Shown here one piece after another: positions 60,304 to 64,000 of a stretch of DNA of 64,000 nucleotides. Every line of letters begins with the position of its first letter. The first letter of the stretch is position 1. The translations under genes and the position numbers were made by a program. The notes under the pieces were generated by a model, which worked only from the letters and a program-made list of their open reading frames with translations, was not told the DNA's origin and did no database searches. This stretch comes from Atlantibacter subterraneus (GTDB lineage: Bacteria > Pseudomonadota > Gammaproteobacteria > Enterobacterales > Enterobacteriaceae). The DNA is taken from positions 372,001 to 436,000 of the forward strand of contig NZ_VLPS01000009.1 of the NCBI RefSeq assembly GCF_007570865.1, read 5' to 3'.

Positions 60304-61314
60304 ATGTCTGATTTTATTCTGTCACGGATTTCAGAAACCCTGGCCTCAGAAAATTCCCTGGAAGGGCTGGTCAGGAAATTGCTTGAGACCCTGGAAATCG
60401 TGACCGAGATGGATTCGACTTACCTCACCAAAGTCGAAGCGGAACAAGGTAAGCAGCACATCCTGTTTTCACGCAACAGCAAAGAGATGAATATCCCTGA
60501 AGGGCTCACCGTCCCCTGGGGCGATACCTTATGCAAACGCGCCATGGACGAAGGCTGTCTGTACACCAACGATGTCGCCGCGCAGTGGGGCGATTCCGAA
60601 GCGGCAAAGGCGCTGGGCATCACTACCTATGTCAGCACGCCGGTACAGCTTGATGACGGCACGCTCTACGGTACGCTGTGCGCCGCCAGCTCTGATAAAA
60701 AAGAACTCTCCGTGCGCGCTGAATATGTGCTGCGCCTGTTCGCCGGGCTGATCGCCCAGTACGTCCAGAAAGATTCATTGCTGGAGCAACTGCGCGAAGC
60801 CAACGCGGCGTTAATCGCCCATTCCTATACCGATGCGCTGACCGGCCTGCCCAATCGCCGCGCCATTTTTAAAAATCTCGACGCGCTGTTTTCTATCGCC
60901 CGCCATATGGAGCGCACGGTAATCGTGGCGTTTATCGATCTGGACGATTTTAAAGAGATTAACGATCTGTACGGCCATGAAACCGGCGACCTGTTTCTGC
61001 TACAGGTGAGTGAACGCCTGTCGGCGGGCGTAACCCAGGACGATATAATCGGACGGCTCGGCGGCGACGAGTTCCTGGTGGCGGAGCTGGGGGGTAAAAC
61101 AGATGAAGCGCAGGAAAAAATCGCCTCCGCGCTGAAGGCGCGCCTCAATGGACTCCTGGAAGGCAAATACATCCTGAGGGATGTGGAGCTGAATTATGCG
61201 GGTGCCAGCATCGGCATTTACGTGGCGCAACCGGCTCTGGAAGATCCCGACAGCGCCCTGCGCAAAGCCGATGCCAACATGTATCTGGATAAGAACGCCC
61301 GCAAACAGCATTAA
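60304..61314 (+). CDS. GAF-GGDEF diguanylate cyclase
   Basis: A 336-residue cytoplasmic protein: a GAF sensor domain (about residues 17-155; VSTPVQLDDGTLYGTLCAAS is typical) linked by a helix to a GGDEF domain (about 170-330). The catalytic motif GGDEF is intact at 253-257, with supporting IDLDDFKEIND, so it should make cyclic di-GMP from GTP. The inhibitory RxxD site five residues earlier reads TQDD, so product inhibition is probably lost. The start at 60304 gives a complete protein; the longer ORF adds 24 residues without support. E. coli has no equivalent here. Confidence 0.88.
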   Translation: MSDFILSRISETLASENSLEGLVRKLLETLEIVTEMDSTYLTKVEAEQGKQHILFSRNSKEMNIPEGLTVPWGDTLCKRAMDEGCLYTNDVAAQWGDSEAAKALGITTYVSTPVQLDDGTLYGTLCAASSDKKELSVRAEYVLRLFAGLIAQYVQKDSLLEQLREANAALIAHSYTDALTGLPNRRAIFKNLDALFSIARHMERTVIVAFIDLDDFKEINDLYGHETGDLFLLQVSERLSAGVTQDDIIGRLGGDEFLVAELGGKTDEAQEKIASALKARLNGLLEGKYILRDVELNYAGASIGIYVAQPALEDPDSALRKADANMYLDKNARKQH

Positions 61315-61325
61315 TACCTTGCTTA

Positions 61326-61350
61326 TGCCGCCGTGGATTTCACGGCGGCA
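61326..61350. terminator. Hairpin between the cyclase and porin genes
   Basis: TGCCGCCGTG and CACGGCGGCA form a 10-bp perfect stem around GATTT, between two convergent stop codons. Confidence 0.6.
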
Positions 61351-61357
61351 TTGCTCA

Positions 61358-62737
61358 TCAGAACCACGCTTCCCACATCGCACCGATGTTAAACGAATCT
61401 AACTGCTGATCGTCGGTGCCGTTGACGCGCGCGGTGCGCTCGTTGTCCACTTCCCCACCGGTGACGTAGAAGCGCAGCATCGGACGGAATTCCGGTCCCA
61501 TGGCGATAGACACGTTCTGCGACAGCGTGACTTTCCAGCCGTTGTTGTCGCCGCCTTTGTCGTAATCAACCCGCTGATAGCCTGCTTCCAGCCAGGTGGA
61601 GTGGACATCGTTCCAGAAGTACATCGGACGGACGATCGCGCCATAGTTGCGACGGTTGTCGTTGCCGTTTTTGCTGTTGTCGTAGTCGTGGAACGCCAGC
61701 AGGTATTCAATTTGCGCCTGCTGGGTAAATCGGTGAAGCCCTTCAAAGCTGGCATACACCGTGGTCAGGTCTTCGGTTTTGTTGTACACGCTGTTGTCGG
61801 AGTTATCAGAGTAGCGCGCAATAATTTTGTTCACGCCGCTGTCGTTGGTATGGCTTAACACCACGCCGCCCTGCCAGGCGTTCATGCGCTGGTCGTCGTC
61901 AACGGCTTTAGAGTCAAAGCCGTAGTTGCCGTACAGCTCCAGATCCAGCGGACCAATCTTCATGCCGTGGACTTTCGACGTCACCGCATAGTTACCCTTA
62001 TCGCCGGTGCCGGAGCCGCCGGTACAGGTAATGCGCGACGGGTTAGCTTCGTCATCCATCACTTCCGGGCTACAGGACTCTACCGCAGCCACGGTGGCGA
62101 GATCGAACTGGACGCCGCCAATATCGAAGTTCTTGATCCCCGCGCCCTGCCCGTCGTGGTTCATCCAGAAGTAGTCGTTGATGCCCTGTTGCGGACGCTG
62201 ATGGAAGTCGCGACCGGCCCACAGGTAAGCGCCAGGATTCGAGGCGAACAAATTGGTGACCCCGGCATAGGCCTTTTTCAGGTTCACTTCATCGCCCCAG
62301 TGGTCGATCATCACGTTAACGTCCCAGATCGCGCCGTTATCGCTTTTGAACGCTTTAGAGAGCTGAAATTCGCCGCCGTTGCCTTCGTTGCCTAAACGAC
62401 CAATCGCCGACGCGCCGTTATAGGAACCGTCCACCGCCACGTATTTCTGGTCGCCGGTCTGGAAATGTGCGCCATAACGGGCGTAACCGCTAAATTTCAC
62501 GCCAAACGGGATCGCCATATCCGGAGATTGCGCCGCCGTTTGCGGTTCGGTAATCACGTCGGCTTTTTTATTTACCGCTTCATCAATTTTCGCCTGCCGT
62601 TCGGCAAGGGCCTTATCCACCGCTTTAGCCACGATAGCGTCAATTTGCTCCTGGGTAAATTCCTGAGCCAGAGCAGAAATTGGGCAAAGCGCGGCGATAA
62701 CCGCCATCGTTAATGGAAGTTTTTTAATGTTATTCAT
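61358..62737 (-). CDS. LamB/ScrY-type carbohydrate porin
   Basis: A 459-residue outer-membrane maltoporin-family protein. It has a Sec signal peptide (MNNIKKLPLTMAVIAAL ... ALAQ), then a short charged helical stretch with heptad character (residues ~27-60, IDAIVAKAVDKALAERQAK) like the periplasmic coiled coil of ScrY, and a beta-barrel ending in the aromatic residues MWEAWF. Typical LamB pieces are GYARYGAHF, GRLGNEGNGGEFQLSKAF and WAGRDFHQRPQQGINDYFW. Following IIA and GH1 genes suggest a beta-glucoside role (BglH-like). The start at 62737 was chosen for the signal peptide. Confidence 0.88.
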   Translation of the reverse strand: MNNIKKLPLTMAVIAALCPISALAQEFTQEQIDAIVAKAVDKALAERQAKIDEAVNKKADVITEPQTAAQSPDMAIPFGVKFSGYARYGAHFQTGDQKYVAVDGSYNGASAIGRLGNEGNGGEFQLSKAFKSDNGAIWDVNVMIDHWGDEVNLKKAYAGVTNLFASNPGAYLWAGRDFHQRPQQGINDYFWMNHDGQGAGIKNFDIGGVQFDLATVAAVESCSPEVMDDEANPSRITCTGGSGTGDKGNYAVTSKVHGMKIGPLDLELYGNYGFDSKAVDDDQRMNAWQGGVVLSHTNDSGVNKIIARYSDNSDNSVYNKTEDLTTVYASFEGLHRFTQQAQIEYLLAFHDYDNSKNGNDNRRNYGAIVRPMYFWNDVHSTWLEAGYQRVDYDKGGDNNGWKVTLSQNVSIAMGPEFRPMLRFYVTGGEVDNERTARVNGTDDQQLDSFNIGAMWEAWF

Positions 62738-62889
62738 AATATTCTCGATGTAATTTTTAGTAATAACAGTCCCTGTTCTGGCAGAGATAATGAATCGCTG
62801 ACGCCAAAACAAGTTATTTATTATTTAAGGGTACAGAAGGGTTAAAATATTCTCGTTACTCACACTCCGGGTAATATTTAAAACAACAC

Positions 62890-63192
62890 TTAACGCTGAT
62901 ACAGATGCAGTATTTCTTCGCACAGTTCACGGGCTAATAATGAATTCATTAAATGGTCCTGGGCGTGGACCATAATTAACGTCATCGGCTGTCTGGCTTC
63001 ACCGGCGTCCTGTTCAATCAGTTTGGTCTGCATCCGGTGCGCCTGGCGCGAATAGCCGTCCGCTTCGCGCAGCAGGCTATTCGCTTCATCGAAGTTGCCC
63101 TGCCGGGCGGCGTGCAGCGCCTCAAAACACAGGCTGCGCGACTGACCGGCGTTGACAATAATTTCCATCACCGCTTCTTCTAATACCACCAT
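62890..63192 (-). CDS. PTS lactose/cellobiose-type EIIA
   Basis: A 100-residue phosphocarrier subunit resembling ChbA and LacF: a trimeric helical protein with phosphorylated H76 in VHAQDHLM and conserved LIEQDAGE. It is slightly shorter at the N-terminus than ChbA (116). AAGGAG lies 8 nt before the ATG. It starts 5 bp after the upstream GH1 stop, so they share a transcript. The matching IIB and IIC genes are not in the window. Confidence 0.9.
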   Translation of the reverse strand: MVVLEEAVMEIIVNAGQSRSLCFEALHAARQGNFDEANSLLREADGYSRQAHRMQTKLIEQDAGEARQPMTLIMVHAQDHLMNSLLARELCEEILHLYQR

Positions 63193-63197
63193 TATTA

Positions 63198-64000
63198 TTA
63201 CTCCTTATCAAAACCATTATTCGCGGAAACGGCGGCAAACCATTCCCCGCTGCGTTTAATTGTGCGCTGCTGGGTTGCAAGATCGAGCTGAATAAAACCG
63301 TAACGGTTTTTATAGGCGTTGCACCAGGACCAGTTATCAATAAAGGTCCACATGTGGTAGCCCAGGCAACGGCTGCCTTCGGTTATTCCTTTATGCAACC
63401 ACTGCAAATGGCCCGCGACAAAATCAATGCGATATTGATCGTTAATTTGCCCGTCGTTAATAAAGCGCTGCTCATTTTCCACACCCATGCCATTTTCAGA
63501 AATAAAGCAGCGCGGGTTGCCGTAATTGACACGCAGATTGGTCAGGATATCGTAAATACCCGGTTCATAAATTTCCCAACCGCGATAAGGATTCATTTTC
63601 CTGCCAGGCATGTCGTAATAGTCAAATAACCACTCCGGCATAAACGGTGCGTCTTTATTAATTGCGCTGTCGCGGCATTTTACCCGGCGCGGCTGATAAT
63701 AGTTCACGCCCAGTAAGTCGATAACGCCTTCCTGAATCAGTTCTTTATCACCCGGCTGGCAAACCGGCAGCTGACCGTATTCATTCAGCACCGCCACCAG
63801 TTCGGCGGGATAGTCGCCGCGCAGCACCGGATCGAGAAAGCTGCGGTTGAAAAACAGATCCGCATACTCAGCGGCCTTTACGTCTGCCGGGTTTTGCGAG
63901 CGCGGGTATGACGGGGTTAAATTCAGCACGATGCCGATTTCCCCGGCATAGCCGCCCGCGCGATACGCTTTCACCGCCGAAGCATGGGCCAGTATGGTAT
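63198..64000 (-). CDS. GH1 6-phospho-beta-glucosidase, 3' part
   Basis: The C-terminal ~266 residues of a family 1 glycosidase; the 5' part lies beyond the window edge. The nucleophile is the Glu in FISENGMG, and the upstream HASAVKAYR, NLTPSYPRS and DLLGVNYYQPRR motifs are typical of BglA/AscB-type phospho-beta-glucosidases. With the EIIA and porin it forms a beta-glucoside uptake and hydrolysis operon. The frame is intact to the window edge. Confidence 0.9.
   Translation of the reverse strand, partial: TILAHASAVKAYRAGGYAGEIGIVLNLTPSYPRSQNPADVKAAEYADLFFNRSFLDPVLRGDYPAELVAVLNEYGQLPVCQPGDKELIQEGVIDLLGVNYYQPRRVKCRDSAINKDAPFMPEWLFDYYDMPGRKMNPYRGWEIYEPGIYDILTNLRVNYGNPRCFISENGMGVENEQRFINDGQINDQYRIDFVAGHLQWLHKGITEGSRCLGYHMWTFIDNWSWCNAYKNRYGFIQLDLATQQRTIKRSGEWFAAVSANNGFDKE

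Overview
The window is chromosomal DNA from a member of the Enterobacteriaceae. It keeps the E. coli znuB-to-yedF gene order almost intact: znuB, ruvBA, ruvC-yebC-nudB, aspS, yecDEN, cmoAB, cutC, yecM, argS, yecJ-azuC, yecR, ftnA, yecH, tyrP, yecA, the Gly-Cys-Leu tRNA operon, pgsA, uvrC-uvrY, yecF, sdiA, tcyN-tcyL-dcyD-tcyJ, fliZ-fliA, fliC, fliDST, amyA, yedD, yedEF. Protein identity to E. coli is high but not near-identical, and several lineage-specific insertions interrupt the backbone. That fits a relative of Enterobacter, Kosakonia or Lelliottia; I cannot name the species.

Layout. 1-9520: DNA repair (RuvABC), zinc uptake (partial ZnuB), aspartyl-tRNA synthetase, and tRNA wobble-base modification (CmoAB). 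9555-14065: one very large gene (1261 aa) fusing a glycoside-hydrolase-like, a glycosyltransferase and a UDP-galactopyranose-mutase-like domain, preceded by an A+T-rich gene-free stretch; it sits where E. coli has torYZ. 14152-17588: cutC, yecM, argS. 17681-20386: a tRNA-Ser gene whose 3' end plus terminator is duplicated, then a YdeP-type molybdenum oxidoreductase. 20588-26454: yecJ, the dual-function azuCR RNA, a DHA2 efflux pump, an RpiB-like protein, yecR, ftnA, yecH, tyrP. 26465-31003: torYZ (displaced) and yecA. 31348-35060: an ethanolamine permease and ammonia-lyase operon (eat-eutB-eutC) behind what looks like a sigma-54 promoter with upstream NtrC-type sites. 35090-42095: a phosphoesterase and an A+T-rich arabinoside-utilisation islet (two transporters, GH51 arabinofuranosidase, ArsR-type regulator). 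42207-46548: tRNA operon, pgsA, uvrC-uvrY, yecF. 46579-50865: sdiA and cystine uptake / D-cysteine breakdown. 50951-56439: flagellar genes with recognisable sigma-28 promoters. 56528-60163: cytoplasmic amylase and selenium/sulfur genes. 60304-64000: a GAF-GGDEF cyclase and the end of a beta-glucoside PTS operon (porin, IIA, 6-phospho-beta-glucosidase).

How the parts work together. The core is housekeeping plus late flagellar genes. The accessory genes mostly concern carbon and nitrogen scavenging: ethanolamine as nitrogen source, arabinosides, beta-glucosides and N-/S-oxides. The strongest candidates for something not well described are the three-domain glycan enzyme (9555-13340) and the nitrogen-regulated minimal ethanolamine operon (31348-35060). 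All functional calls were made by reading the sequence and from memory of the families; no database search was run.
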